This document shows, piece by piece, positions 8,853-17,017 of a DNA stretch of 64,000 nucleotides (the first letter of the stretch is position 1; each line of letters starts with the position of its first letter). A model generated the notes under the pieces. That model saw nothing but the letters and a program-made list of their open reading frames with translations, was not told the origin of the DNA and made no database searches. The DNA is from Streptomyces sp. NBRC 110028 (lineage in GTDB: Bacteria; Actinomycetota; Actinomycetes; Streptomycetales; Streptomycetaceae). Made by a program: the position numbers and the translations under genes. The stretch lies in NCBI RefSeq assembly GCF_001417735.1, contig NZ_BBUZ01000022.1:496001-560000 (forward strand), given 5' to 3'.

Positions 8853-8897
8853 GTACGGGCCGGTGGCCGGGTTCCCCCCGCGGCCACCGGCCCGTAC
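8853..8897 (+). terminator. 17-bp stem terminator of the envelope operon
   Basis: GTACGGGCCGGTGGCCG (8853-8869) pairs perfectly with 8881-8897 across an 11-base loop, starting 18 bases after the glycosyltransferase stop codon. Confidence 0.9.
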
Positions 8898-8903
8898 CCA
8901 TGT

Positions 8904-8939
8904 GGGCGAACAGGGCGAACAGGGCGAACGGGGCGAACA
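8904..8939. repeat. four 9-bp tandem repeats (GGGCGAACA)
   Basis: Units at 8904, 8913, 8922 and 8931 are identical except for an A-to-G change at the end of the third. They lie between the terminator and the promoter region of the efflux gene. No role is evident. Confidence 0.85.
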
Positions 8940-8966
8940 GGATGCGGCGCGGCGCGACGGAAATTC

Positions 8967-8983
8967 GCTGTACGCCGTACAGC
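8967..8983. promoter_or_regulatory. probable TetR operator
   Basis: GCTGTACGCCGTACAGC is a near-perfect dyad 65 bases before the efflux gene start. Related GTAC-containing words follow (TTGTACGGTGTATGG at 8989 and CCGTACATACACC at 9022). The spacing fits an operator for the TetR protein encoded downstream at 10653. This is inferred from position and symmetry. Confidence 0.55.
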
Positions 8984-9048
8984 GGCATTTGTACGGTGTA
9001 TGGCGAACGTCTGGCCACGCACCGTACATACACCTCCCTGGAGTCCCC

Positions 9049-10575
9049 ATGACGACCCCGACCGCCGATACCGGACCTGCCGCCCCGCCCGGCACCACCT
9101 CCGGCGGCCATCCGCAGCGCTGGCTGATCCTCGCCGTGATCTGCCTCGCCCAGCTCACCGTGTTGCTGGACAACACGATCCTCAACGTGGCGGTCCCCTC
9201 CCTCGCCCGGGAGATGGACGCGACCACCGCCGACATCCAGTGGATGATCAACGCCTATTCGCTGGTCCAGTCCGGACTGCTGCTCAGCGCGGGCAGCGCC
9301 GCCGACCGCTACGGGCGCAAGAAGATGCTGGTCGCGGGGCTCGCCCTGTTCGGCGTCGGCTCGCTGATCGCCTCGCTGGCGCAGGGGGCGGGTCAGCTCA
9401 TCGCCGCCCGCGCCGGAATGGGGGTCGGCGGCGCGCTGCTCATGACCACGACGCTCGCCGTCGTGGTGCAGATCTTCGACGACACCGAGCGGACCAAGGC
9501 GATCGGTGTGTGGGGCGCGGTCAGCTCGCTCGGCTTCGCCGCGGGGCCGCTCATCGGCGGCGGTCTGCTGGAGCACTTCTGGTGGGGGTCGATCTTCCTG
9601 ATCAACATCCCGGTCGCGCTGCTCGGCCTCGCCGCGGTGGTCCGGCTCGTCCCCGAGTCCAAGAATCCGGCCGGCGACCGGCCCGATCTGCTGGGCGCGC
9701 TGCTCTCCACGGTCGGCATGACCGGGATCGTCTACGCGATCATCGCCGGGCCCGAGCACGGCTGGACCTCGAACCGGGTGCTGCTGTCCGCCTTCGTCGG
9801 CGTCGCCGTGCTGGCCGGTTTCGCGCTGTGGGAGCGTCATATCCCCTATCCGATGCTGGACATGCACTTCTTCCGCAACCGCTCCTTCGTGGGCGCCGTC
9901 GCGGGCGGCATCCTTGTCGCCTTCGGCATGGGCGGCTCGCTCTTCCTGCTCACCCAGCATCTGCAGTTCGTGCTCGGCTACGACGCGCTGGACGCGGGGC
10001 TGCGCACCGCGCCGCTCGCGCTGGTGATCGTGGCGCTCAACCTCACCGGTGTCGGGGCCCGGCTGCTGCCGAAGCTCGGCACGCCGCTGACGATCGTCAC
10101 CGGCATGGGGATGCTCTCGCTGGGTCTCGCGCTGATCGCGGTCCTCGGTGCGGACGGCTACGGCGGGATGCTCCTGGGGCTGGTGGTGATGGGGGCCGGA
10201 ATCGCGTTCGCCATGCCCGCGATGGCGAACGCCATCATGTCGGCCATCCCGCCGGAGAAGGCGGGGGTGGGCGCGGGCGTCAACGGCACCCTGACCGAAT
10301 GCGGCAACGGGCTCGGCGTCGCGGTCCTGGGCGCGGTGCTGAACTCCCGCTTCGGCACGCTGCTGCCCGCGGCCGCCGCCGGAGCGGGCTCGCTCCCGGC
10401 CGCCCTCGCCACGGCCCGCACCCCCGAGGACCGGACGGCCGTCCTGGACGCCTTCGCCTCCGGGGTGGAGACCAGCCAGCTGGTGGGCGCGGCGGCCGTG
10501 CTCGCCGGTGGTGTGCTGGCCGCGCTGCTGCTGCGCCGGGCCGAACGATCTTCACCGGTGGCTCCGGCGGCATAG
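9049..10575 (+). CDS. MFS drug transporter, DHA2/EmrB type
   Basis: This 508-residue transporter has 14 predicted helices of the DHA2 family. The motif-A region reads GSAADRYGRKKML, the first helix carries LDNTILNVAVPSL, and motif C reads GFAAGPLIGGGL. It would export lipophilic drugs by proton antiport at the plasma membrane. ATG 9049 has GGAG five bases upstream; the longer upstream frame runs through the operator region and is not coding. The TetR gene follows in the same direction 77 bases later, so the pair probably forms a self-controlled resistance unit. Confidence 0.9.
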   Translation: MTTPTADTGPAAPPGTTSGGHPQRWLILAVICLAQLTVLLDNTILNVAVPSLAREMDATTADIQWMINAYSLVQSGLLLSAGSAADRYGRKKMLVAGLALFGVGSLIASLAQGAGQLIAARAGMGVGGALLMTTTLAVVVQIFDDTERTKAIGVWGAVSSLGFAAGPLIGGGLLEHFWWGSIFLINIPVALLGLAAVVRLVPESKNPAGDRPDLLGALLSTVGMTGIVYAIIAGPEHGWTSNRVLLSAFVGVAVLAGFALWERHIPYPMLDMHFFRNRSFVGAVAGGILVAFGMGGSLFLLTQHLQFVLGYDALDAGLRTAPLALVIVALNLTGVGARLLPKLGTPLTIVTGMGMLSLGLALIAVLGADGYGGMLLGLVVMGAGIAFAMPAMANAIMSAIPPEKAGVGAGVNGTLTECGNGLGVAVLGAVLNSRFGTLLPAAAAGAGSLPAALATARTPEDRTAVLDAFASGVETSQLVGAAAVLAGGVLAALLLRRAERSSPVAPAA

Positions 10576-10652
10576 CATCGGATATGTATGACCCGTCGCG
10601 CATCGTGTCCGCCTGATACGCGGCAGCAGCGCAGCGCAGAAGGAGAGCCGCC

Positions 10653-11441
10653 ATGGCAACCGGCAGCCGTGCCACCCACCCACGGTCCAGCGTCTGGCTC
10701 TCCGAGCGCAAGGCCCCCAAACGCAAGGGCGATCAGCAGCCGGTCGGTCTCGACCACGTGAAGATCATCGCGGCGACCGTCCGGCTGCTGGACGCCGAAG
10801 GGCTCGCGGGCTTCTCCATGCGCCGGCTGGCGGCGGATCTGGGCGTCACCGCCATGTCGGTCTACTGGTACGTGGAGACCAAGGACCAGCTGCTCGAACT
10901 CGCCCTCGACGCCTGCATGGGAGAGATCGTCCTTCCCGCGGAGGCCGCCCGGCCCGCCGGGGAGCCGGAACAGCCCGCCACCGACGAGGGCCGGGACTGG
11001 CGCGAGCAGCTGCGCCAACTCACCTTCGAATACCGCCAGGTGCTGGTGCGCCACCCCTGGCTGTCCCCGCTGCTGGGGGAGTACTTCAACATCGGGCCGA
11101 ACGCGATGGCCTTCTCCAGCGCCGCACAGCGGGTGATGCGCCACAGCGGACTGCCGGACGAGAAGATCACCAGCGCGCTCTCCCTCGTCTACCAGTTCGT
11201 CTACGGCTTCAGCACCATCGAGGGCCGCTACTCCGCCCTCTGCCGGACGCTGGGGGTGACCCAGGACGAGCTGTTCCGGGAGGTGATGGGCTCGCTGGAG
11301 GATCGCCCGGAGTTCGACGAATCGCGCAGGACCATGGAAGCGAGCCGCGGATACAGCGTCGAGGAGATGCGCGAGCGGGAGTTCACCCTGGCGCTGGACC
11401 TCGCGATCGCCGGTATCGAGGCCCTGCGGGACGCCCCGTAG
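10653..11441 (+). CDS. TetR/AcrR family regulator
   Basis: This 262-residue protein has an N-terminal TetR helix-turn-helix (ATVRLLDAEGLAGFSMRRLA, then LGVTAMSVYWYVETKDQLLE) and a long C-terminal ligand domain of the TetR_C type (EYRQVLVRHPWLSPLLGEYF). The start ATG follows AAGGAGAG. It is likely to repress the DHA2 transporter gene just upstream through the dyad at 8967. The gene is convergent with the YceI gene, with only 23 bases between their ends. Confidence 0.9.
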   Translation: MATGSRATHPRSSVWLSERKAPKRKGDQQPVGLDHVKIIAATVRLLDAEGLAGFSMRRLAADLGVTAMSVYWYVETKDQLLELALDACMGEIVLPAEAARPAGEPEQPATDEGRDWREQLRQLTFEYRQVLVRHPWLSPLLGEYFNIGPNAMAFSSAAQRVMRHSGLPDEKITSALSLVYQFVYGFSTIEGRYSALCRTLGVTQDELFREVMGSLEDRPEFDESRRTMEASRGYSVEEMREREFTLALDLAIAGIEALRDAP

Positions 11442-11464
11442 CCCACGGGCGGGCGCCGCGGCGG

Positions 11465-12337
11465 TCATACGGTCGCCGGAAGCTCCTCGCCCTGGACGGC
11501 CTGGTCCCCTTGAACTGCTTGAATGGCCAGCTCCACCCGCAAGGTGGTGCCGATCGCCGCGATGCCCGCCGCGACCACCTGGTTGTAGTTCATCGCGAAG
11601 TCCTCACGGCGCAGCTCCGCGGTCGCCCGGAAGGCCGCCCGCACCCCGCCCCAGGGGTCGGGGCCGGTGCCGAGATAGGTCAGGTCCAGGTCCACGTCCC
11701 GCACCACACCGTGCATGGACAGCTCCCCGTGCACCGTCCACCGGTCCGGGCCGGCCGCGCTCAGATGCGTGCTCGTGTAGGTGAGGACCGGGAACTGCTC
11801 CACGTTCAGGAAGTCGGGCGACTTCAGATGGCCGTCCCGCATCTCGTTGCCGGTGTCGATGCTGGCCGCCTGGATCACCGCCTCGACCCTCGACTTCTCG
11901 ATGTCCTCGGCGATCTCGATCCGCCCGCCGAAGTCCGTGAACCGCCCGTGCACGCTGGAGATGCCCAGATGCTGCGCGACGGCCCCCACCGTCGAATGCG
12001 CGGGATCCAGCGTCCACGCGCCGGGCGGCGGCAGCTCCACCCCGCCCTGCCGGGCCAGCACCAGCGTGCCCACATCGGCGCGCCCGGCAGCCGTGACGAT
12101 CGCCGTGGACGCCACCGGTGCGTACCCCACCGCCGTGGCGATGATCGTGTACGGGCCGGGGGGCAGCGGCTCCTCGCTGCGCACCGAACCGTCCTCGGTG
12201 GCCTGGGCGCGCAGCACCTGCCCGCCCGTCATATCGGTGACGGTCAGCACCGCGTGCTGCACCGCCCATCCGTCGCGGGTGAGGATCCGGGCCCGCAACC
12301 CCGCTCCCCCGCCTGCTCCTGCCCCAGTGGTCGTCAT
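11465..12337 (-). CDS. YceI family protein with an N-terminal carboxypeptidase-regulatory-like domain
   Basis: Residues about 10-95 form a prealbumin-like beta domain (RILTRDGWAVQHAVLTVTD, then LPPGPYTIIATAVGYAP). Residues about 105-280 are a YceI lipocalin-like barrel (WTLDPAHSTVGAVAQHLGIS, VHGRFTDFGGRIEIAED, MRDGHLKSPDFLNVEQFP). YceI barrels bind long lipids such as polyprenols. No signal peptide is visible, so this form is probably cytoplasmic. The same beta domain occurs three times in the transporter encoded next door. Confidence 0.88.
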   Translation of the reverse strand: MTTTGAGAGGGAGLRARILTRDGWAVQHAVLTVTDMTGGQVLRAQATEDGSVRSEEPLPPGPYTIIATAVGYAPVASTAIVTAAGRADVGTLVLARQGGVELPPPGAWTLDPAHSTVGAVAQHLGISSVHGRFTDFGGRIEIAEDIEKSRVEAVIQAASIDTGNEMRDGHLKSPDFLNVEQFPVLTYTSTHLSAAGPDRWTVHGELSMHGVVRDVDLDLTYLGTGPDPWGGVRAAFRATAELRREDFAMNYNQVVAAGIAAIGTTLRVELAIQAVQGDQAVQGEELPATV

Positions 12338-12389
12338 GCCGCGTGTCGTCTCCTGCTCCCGTGGTGCTGTGCTTCTTCCGCGCCCGGGC

Positions 12390-12439
12390 CCGGGCAGCGG
12401 TGTGAGGCCGTCCCCTGCCTGATGTACACCGCTGCCCGG
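12390..12439 (-). terminator. 14-bp stem terminator behind the MarR-MFS operon
   Basis: CCGGGCAGCGGTGT (12390-12403) is perfectly complementary to 12426-12439 across a 22-base loop. It lies about 90 bases past the MFS stop codon on the minus strand, before the YceI start. Confidence 0.75.
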
Positions 12440-12530
12440 ATCCGGGTTCCGGGTCCGGCGGAATCATCCGCCGCCCGGTCCGGGGCGGGGGCGCGTCTCC
12501 GCTCTGCGCACGCCCCGCGCCCCGGAGTTC

Positions 12531-15149
12531 TCAGTCGCCGGGGTGGGCGAGTTCGACGTCGTGTCCGTCGATCCCGTGCCCCGCGACCGTCAGGTTGCCC
12601 GCCACCGGCGGGTAGCCGCTCGCGATGACCGTGTAGTCGCCCGCGTCCAGGTCGGTGAAGGCGTACGCGCCGTCCTCCCCGGTGGTGGCGGTGGCGACCA
12701 CGTTCCCGGCCGCGTCGACCAGCGTGACCCGCGCGTCGGGCAGCGGGCGCCGGCCGGCCCCGGCCCGTACGGTGCCCTGCACCCGGGCACCTGCCTGCAG
12801 CGCGATCTCCAGCCGGGTCAGGCCCTGGGAGCCGACCTCGACGGGCAGCGCGGAGGGCCGGTAGCCGGGCGCGTTCACCGCGACCGTGAAGGTTCCGGCG
12901 ACCAGCTCCTCGAAGCTGAACTCGCCCTGCTCACCGGTTTTGCCGGTGGCCAGCACCTCACCGCGGACATCGGTGATCACGACCATGGCCGCGTTCACCG
13001 GCTGCCCGTCGTCGGCGCCGCGCACGGTGCCCACCAGTCCGCTGGTGGCCGACAGCACGATGTCGAAACCGAGCGGTTCGTCGCCGACGACGACCGTGGA
13101 GGCCTGCGGCTGGTGGCCGTCGGCGGCCGCGATCAGCACGTACGAGCCGGAGCCGGGGGCGTCCAGGGCGTACGAGCCGTCGGTGTGCGCCACCGAACGT
13201 CCGAGCTGCCGCCCGGCGAGCGAGATCAGCGTCACCGCGGCGCGCGGCACGGCGCCGCCCTCCGCGTTCCGCACGAAGCCGTGCACGCCCTGCCGGGGCT
13301 GGTGCCCGGATCCGCCGTCACCGGCCGAGGCGTACGCCGCCAGGCGCTGCGGGGCGACCGCGGCGGCCGGGGCGCGCCCGGAGTCCGACGTGGACAGGTC
13401 GGCGGCCGGGGCGCCCACCAGGGCGGGCTCCCGCTCCTCGGTCCGGCCGTGGCCGGTCTCCGCGGTGACCGTGGCGTTCGCGGGGGCCGCGTCGCCCGCC
13501 GGGGTGTCCTCGGCGGCCTGCAGCGAGCCCGTGTGGGTACGCAGCGCGACCTCCTTGATGAAGAGGGTGAGCAGGAAGGCGAGCAGCGCGGCCGGGGCGG
13601 CGAACAGGAAGACGTCGCCGATGCCGTGTCCGTAGGCGCTCTCCATGATCGTGCGCATGGGCTGCGGCAGCGCCTGCACATCGGGGATGCCCCCGCCGCC
13701 GGTGCCGCCGTGACCCATCGCCCGGCCCTTGGGACCGAGCTCGGCGAGACCGTCCTTGACGTAGTCGGTCACCCGGTTGGCGAGCACGGCGCCGAGCGCC
13801 GAGACACCGATCGCACCGCCCAGGGAGCGGAAGAAGGTGACGACGGAGCTGGCCGCGCCGAGGTCCTGCGGGGCCACCTGGTTCTGCGTGGCCAGGACCA
13901 GGTTCTGCATCATCATGCCGATGCCGAGGCCCATGAGCGCCATGTAGATCGCCATGTGCCAGTACGGGGTGTCGTACCGGATGGTGCCCAGCAGCCCGAG
14001 GCCCGCCGTCACCAGCGCACCGCCGGTGACCAGCCACGCCTTCCACCGACCGGTCTTGGTGATGATCTGACCGGAGATCGTCGAGGAGACGAACAGGCCG
14101 CCGATCATCGGGATGGTCATGACGCCGGACATCGTCGGCGTCTTGCCGCGCGCCAGCTGGAAGTACTGGCTGAAGAAGACGGTGCCGACGAACATCGAGA
14201 TACCGACGAAGAGGGAGGCCAACGAGGCGAGAGTGATCGTCTTGTTGCGGAACAGACGCAGCGGGATGATCGGCTCGCTCGCCTTGGACTCGATCAGGAC
14301 GAAGAGCAGGCCGAGGACGACCGCACCGCCGACCATCGCGTAGGTCTGCCAGGAGATCCAGTCGTACTTGTCACCGGCGAAGGTCACCCAGATCAGCAGC
14401 AGCGAGACCGCGGCGCTGATGAAGAACGCGCCGCCCCAGTCGACCTTGACGTCCCGCTTCACGACCGGGAGCTTCAGGGTCTTCTGCAGCACGACCAGCG
14501 CGATGACCGCGAACGGCACGCCGACGTAGAAGCACCAGCGCCAGCCCAGCCAGTCGGTGTCGGTGATCACGCCGCCCAGCAGCGGACCGCCGACCGTCGC
14601 GACGGCGAACGTCGCGCCGAGGTAGCCGCTGTAGCGGCCGCGCTCGCGCGGGGAGATCATCGCGGCCATGACGATCTGGGCGAGGGCGGACAGTCCGCCG
14701 ACGCCGACGCCCTGGACCACGCGGCAGGCGATCAGCATGCCGGGGTTCTGCGACAGACCGGCGACCACCGAGCCCGCGACGTAGATCAGCAGGGCTATCT
14801 GGACCAGCAGCTTCTTGCTGAAGAGGTCGGCCAGCTTGCCCCACAGCGGGGTGGTGGCCGTCATGGCCAGCAGGGTTGCGGTGACCACCCAGGTGTAGGA
14901 CGACTGGCTGCCGTTGAGGTCGGCGATGATCTTGGGTAGTGCGGCGGAGACGATGGTCGACGACAGGATCGCGACGAACATGCCCAGCAGCAGCCCGGAG
15001 AGCGCCTCCATGATCTGCCGGTGGGTCATCGGCGCCGCGGCGTCGGCACCCTGGCCCTGACGGCCGTGGTGTCCTCCTCCGCCGTGCTTGGCGTGGGCGG
15101 GGTGCCCCGCGGGTCCCCGCACACCGCCGTCCGGTGTGGTCGTTGCCAT
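12531..15149 (-). CDS. MFS transporter (DHA2) with three C-terminal prealbumin-like domains
   Basis: The first 560 residues are a 14-helix DHA2 drug transporter: GMFVAILSSTIVSAALP in the first helix, WGKLADLFSKKL as motif A, and AVATVGGPLLGGVI as motif C. After the last helix (about 545) and a linker, residues about 625-872 contain three carboxypeptidase-regulatory-like beta repeats of about 80 residues. Each has a DGSYAL, QGEFSF or DGAYAF turn and a GxYxxxAxGxxP ending (YVLIAAADGHQP; FTVAVNAPGYRP; YTVIASGYPP). With 14 helices the tail should be cytoplasmic. The N-terminus is His/Gly-rich. It follows the MarR gene by eight bases and should be co-transcribed with it. Confidence 0.92.
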   Translation of the reverse strand: MATTTPDGGVRGPAGHPAHAKHGGGGHHGRQGQGADAAAPMTHRQIMEALSGLLLGMFVAILSSTIVSAALPKIIADLNGSQSSYTWVVTATLLAMTATTPLWGKLADLFSKKLLVQIALLIYVAGSVVAGLSQNPGMLIACRVVQGVGVGGLSALAQIVMAAMISPRERGRYSGYLGATFAVATVGGPLLGGVITDTDWLGWRWCFYVGVPFAVIALVVLQKTLKLPVVKRDVKVDWGGAFFISAAVSLLLIWVTFAGDKYDWISWQTYAMVGGAVVLGLLFVLIESKASEPIIPLRLFRNKTITLASLASLFVGISMFVGTVFFSQYFQLARGKTPTMSGVMTIPMIGGLFVSSTISGQIITKTGRWKAWLVTGGALVTAGLGLLGTIRYDTPYWHMAIYMALMGLGIGMMMQNLVLATQNQVAPQDLGAASSVVTFFRSLGGAIGVSALGAVLANRVTDYVKDGLAELGPKGRAMGHGGTGGGGIPDVQALPQPMRTIMESAYGHGIGDVFLFAAPAALLAFLLTLFIKEVALRTHTGSLQAAEDTPAGDAAPANATVTAETGHGRTEEREPALVGAPAADLSTSDSGRAPAAAVAPQRLAAYASAGDGGSGHQPRQGVHGFVRNAEGGAVPRAAVTLISLAGRQLGRSVAHTDGSYALDAPGSGSYVLIAAADGHQPQASTVVVGDEPLGFDIVLSATSGLVGTVRGADDGQPVNAAMVVITDVRGEVLATGKTGEQGEFSFEELVAGTFTVAVNAPGYRPSALPVEVGSQGLTRLEIALQAGARVQGTVRAGAGRRPLPDARVTLVDAAGNVVATATTGEDGAYAFTDLDAGDYTVIASGYPPVAGNLTVAGHGIDGHDVELAHPGD

Positions 15150-15157
15150 GAATGTCC

Positions 15158-15643
15158 TTAACTTTGCGAAGGTGTACGGGTGGTGCTTTCGACCTGGTGC
15201 GGCAGGAGCCGGTGCCGGGTGTCACCGAAGCTCGACCGCAGCCGGGCGAGAAGTTCATTGAGGTGGCCGACGTCCTCGTCCGACCAGTCGTTCAGACAGT
15301 GCGCGAGCGCCTGCGTGTAGCGCTCCGACACCTGGCTGAGCAGAGTCGATCCGTTCGCGTTGATGCTCAGCAGCCGCGAGCGCCGGTCAAGCGGATCGGG
15401 CTTGCGGTCCACCCAGCCTCGATCGGCGACATGGGCCACATGGCGACTGGTGACCGACATGTCGATGCCGAGCAGCTCGGCGAGTTTGCTCATGCGCATC
15501 TCGCCGTAGCGGTCGAGGAGCATGAGGACGACGGCCGAGCCGGCCGGGCAGTCGGCTGGGAGGACGCGACCCAAACCGCGCTTGACGGTGCCGATGGCGC
15601 TGAGCTGACGGGCCAGCTCTTCGTACTGGCTCTGCGCTGCCAT
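15158..15643 (-). CDS. MarR family regulator
   Basis: This 161-residue winged-helix regulator has the MarR recognition region (MRMSKLAELLGIDMSVTSRH) and wing (DPLDRRSRLLSINANGSTLL). The start has a strong AGGAGGTGCG site. It is first in an operon with the MFS-fusion transporter, and two matching inverted repeats lie just upstream, so it very probably represses its own operon until an exported compound binds. Confidence 0.92.
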   Translation of the reverse strand: MAAQSQYEELARQLSAIGTVKRGLGRVLPADCPAGSAVVLMLLDRYGEMRMSKLAELLGIDMSVTSRHVAHVADRGWVDRKPDPLDRRSRLLSINANGSTLLSQVSERYTQALAHCLNDWSDEDVGHLNELLARLRSSFGDTRHRLLPHQVESTTRTPSQS

Positions 15644-15663
15644 CGCACCTCCTTGAGACTTTA

Positions 15664-15707
15664 GGTTGCTTTAGGCAACCATAGAGGAAGTTAGTTGCTA
15701 CAGGCAA
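15664..15707 (-). promoter_or_regulatory. two MarR operators
   Basis: GGTTGC-TTTAG-GCAACC (15664-15680) is a perfect 6-bp dyad with a 5-base spacer. A second copy, TTGC-TACAG-GCAA (15695-15707), has the same spacing; the centres are 29 bp apart. Both are within 65 bases upstream of the marR start, where an autorepressor would bind. Confidence 0.65.
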
Positions 15708-15845
15708 ATGACTGGGTGGCTTGAGGTAGTAAATTCCCCTTAAAGGCTTGTCCTCTTATCGGTCAAATGGGGTCACTGAGGTGGGAGGTGCCTGGAGTGA
15801 CCCAGGGGTGGGCGGGAATCCGCGCGTTCGCTAGGGTCTGGGCCC

Positions 15846-16046
15846 ATGGCGAACAACCCGCAGAGCCCCAGCGGCAACCACGACCCGGCCGGCTCCACCC
15901 AGATGTTCCGTGCGTTCGTCGACGACGGCGGACGGCAGCCGCAGACGGCCGCCACGTCGAGCCGCGGCTCGCGGGTCGGCGTGATCGTCGGCGTGGTCGC
16001 CGCGGTCGTCATCGTCGCAGCGGTGGCCTGGCTGGCCCTGGCCTGA
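15846..16046 (+). CDS. small single-helix membrane protein
   Basis: This 66-residue protein has a polar N-terminal half (NNPQSPSGNHDPAGSTQMFR) and one C-terminal helix of about 20 hydrophobic residues (VGVIVGVVAAVVIVAAVAWL). No Shine-Dalgarno is present, but TAGGGT at 15832-15837 sits eight bases before the ATG, which fits a leaderless transcript. It resembles small conserved Streptomyces tail-anchored proteins. Function is unknown. Confidence 0.65.
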   Translation: MANNPQSPSGNHDPAGSTQMFRAFVDDGGRQPQTAATSSRGSRVGVIVGVVAAVVIVAAVAWLALA

Positions 16047-16052
16047 TCCGCC

Positions 16053-16066
16053 GGTCCCTCGGGACC
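16053..16066. terminator. short hairpin between convergent genes
   Basis: GGTCC-CTCG-GGACC lies between the ends of the small membrane protein and the lipoprotein gene. It is the only hairpin in the 30-base gap, and it is weak for a terminator. Confidence 0.35.
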
Positions 16067-16076
16067 TGTCAGACCT

Positions 16077-16979
16077 TCAGGACGCCTCGGATGCCCCGGA
16101 CTTCCGGGGCTTCGGGGGCTCCCAGGGCTTCCAGTCGACCGAGACGTCCCGGGTCTCGATGTGCATCCCCAGGGGTACCCGCCAGGCGTCCACGCACACC
16201 TTCCAGGTCCGTACTCGCTTCTGGCCCGCGCCGATCGGCGCGGGCAGCTTCCGCTTCGACTCCAGCGTCGCCCAATCGAGGCCGAGCGCGTCGACGACAT
16301 GCGTCGAGAGCGTCACCTTGCCCGATACGACGGGCAGCCCACCGGTGTTGCGGAACTCGACGGTCACCTTCTCGCACCAGCGCTCGTCGGTCGCCGTGCG
16401 CTCCGGGTCGCCGACCTTCAGGGCGGCCGGTCCGGAGGGTGTGGAGGGCGCGGGAGACGTGCCGCCGGGTGGGGAGGAGGGTGCGGGCTCGTCGTCCGTA
16501 CGTCCGCCGGTGGAGCCCGAGCCGCCCGGGCCCGTATCGCCGTCGCCGCCTCGTTCGCCGCCCTGTTGGCCGCCCTGTTCGCCGCCCTGTTCGCCGGCGG
16601 AGCCGGTGCTCGGGGGCCGCGACGACGCCGACGCCGATGGACCGGGCGTACGCGTGCTGGACGCGGTGCTGGGGGGCGCGCCGCTCGTCTCTTCCGCGCC
16701 GGTCGTCCCCGGTGTCGTGCCCGGGGCGCTCTCGTCGTCCGTCCGGCGGCGCTCGCCGGAGTCGTCGCCCCGGTCCAGCGGCACCAGGTCGACGCCGCCT
16801 TCCGGGGGCACGGCCTTCGTCGGGGCCCGCCCGTCACCGGGACCGGCCGCCCCGGTGGCGACATGGCCCTGGCCGCTTCCGGCGCAGCCGCCGAGCAGCG
16901 CGCCCAGGCACAGCGCGACCGCCGAGGTGGCGAGTGCCGTGCCCCGGCGGCCCGTTGTCCGGCTCCCCGCGGGTCGCAT
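16077..16979 (-). CDS. putative lipoprotein with a disordered linker
   Basis: The N-terminus has a lipoprotein signal (a hydrophobic stretch ending in the lipobox LLGGC, Cys about 32). Residues about 35-190 are a Gly/Ser/Pro/Thr-rich low-complexity linker with repeats of the GEQGG type. The last 110 residues form a compact domain (VGDPERTATDERWCEKVTVE, then TWKVCVDAWRVPLGMHIETR) with a conserved cysteine pair, resembling a cellulose-binding or Ig-like beta sandwich. It is probably anchored outside the membrane with the domain held on a flexible tether. Function is unknown. Confidence 0.8.
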   Translation of the reverse strand: MRPAGSRTTGRRGTALATSAVALCLGALLGGCAGSGQGHVATGAAGPGDGRAPTKAVPPEGGVDLVPLDRGDDSGERRRTDDESAPGTTPGTTGAEETSGAPPSTASSTRTPGPSASASSRPPSTGSAGEQGGEQGGQQGGERGGDGDTGPGGSGSTGGRTDDEPAPSSPPGGTSPAPSTPSGPAALKVGDPERTATDERWCEKVTVEFRNTGGLPVVSGKVTLSTHVVDALGLDWATLESKRKLPAPIGAGQKRVRTWKVCVDAWRVPLGMHIETRDVSVDWKPWEPPKPRKSGASEAS

Positions 16980-17017
16980 CGGCCCAGTGTGGCTGACGGG
17001 CCGTCAGGAGTACAGGG

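Noticed and set aside
15740-15770. WhiG-type promoter (ACCGATAA on the minus strand near 15756)
   Set aside because: No TAAA element stands at the right distance, and the downstream gene is a MarR resistance operon.
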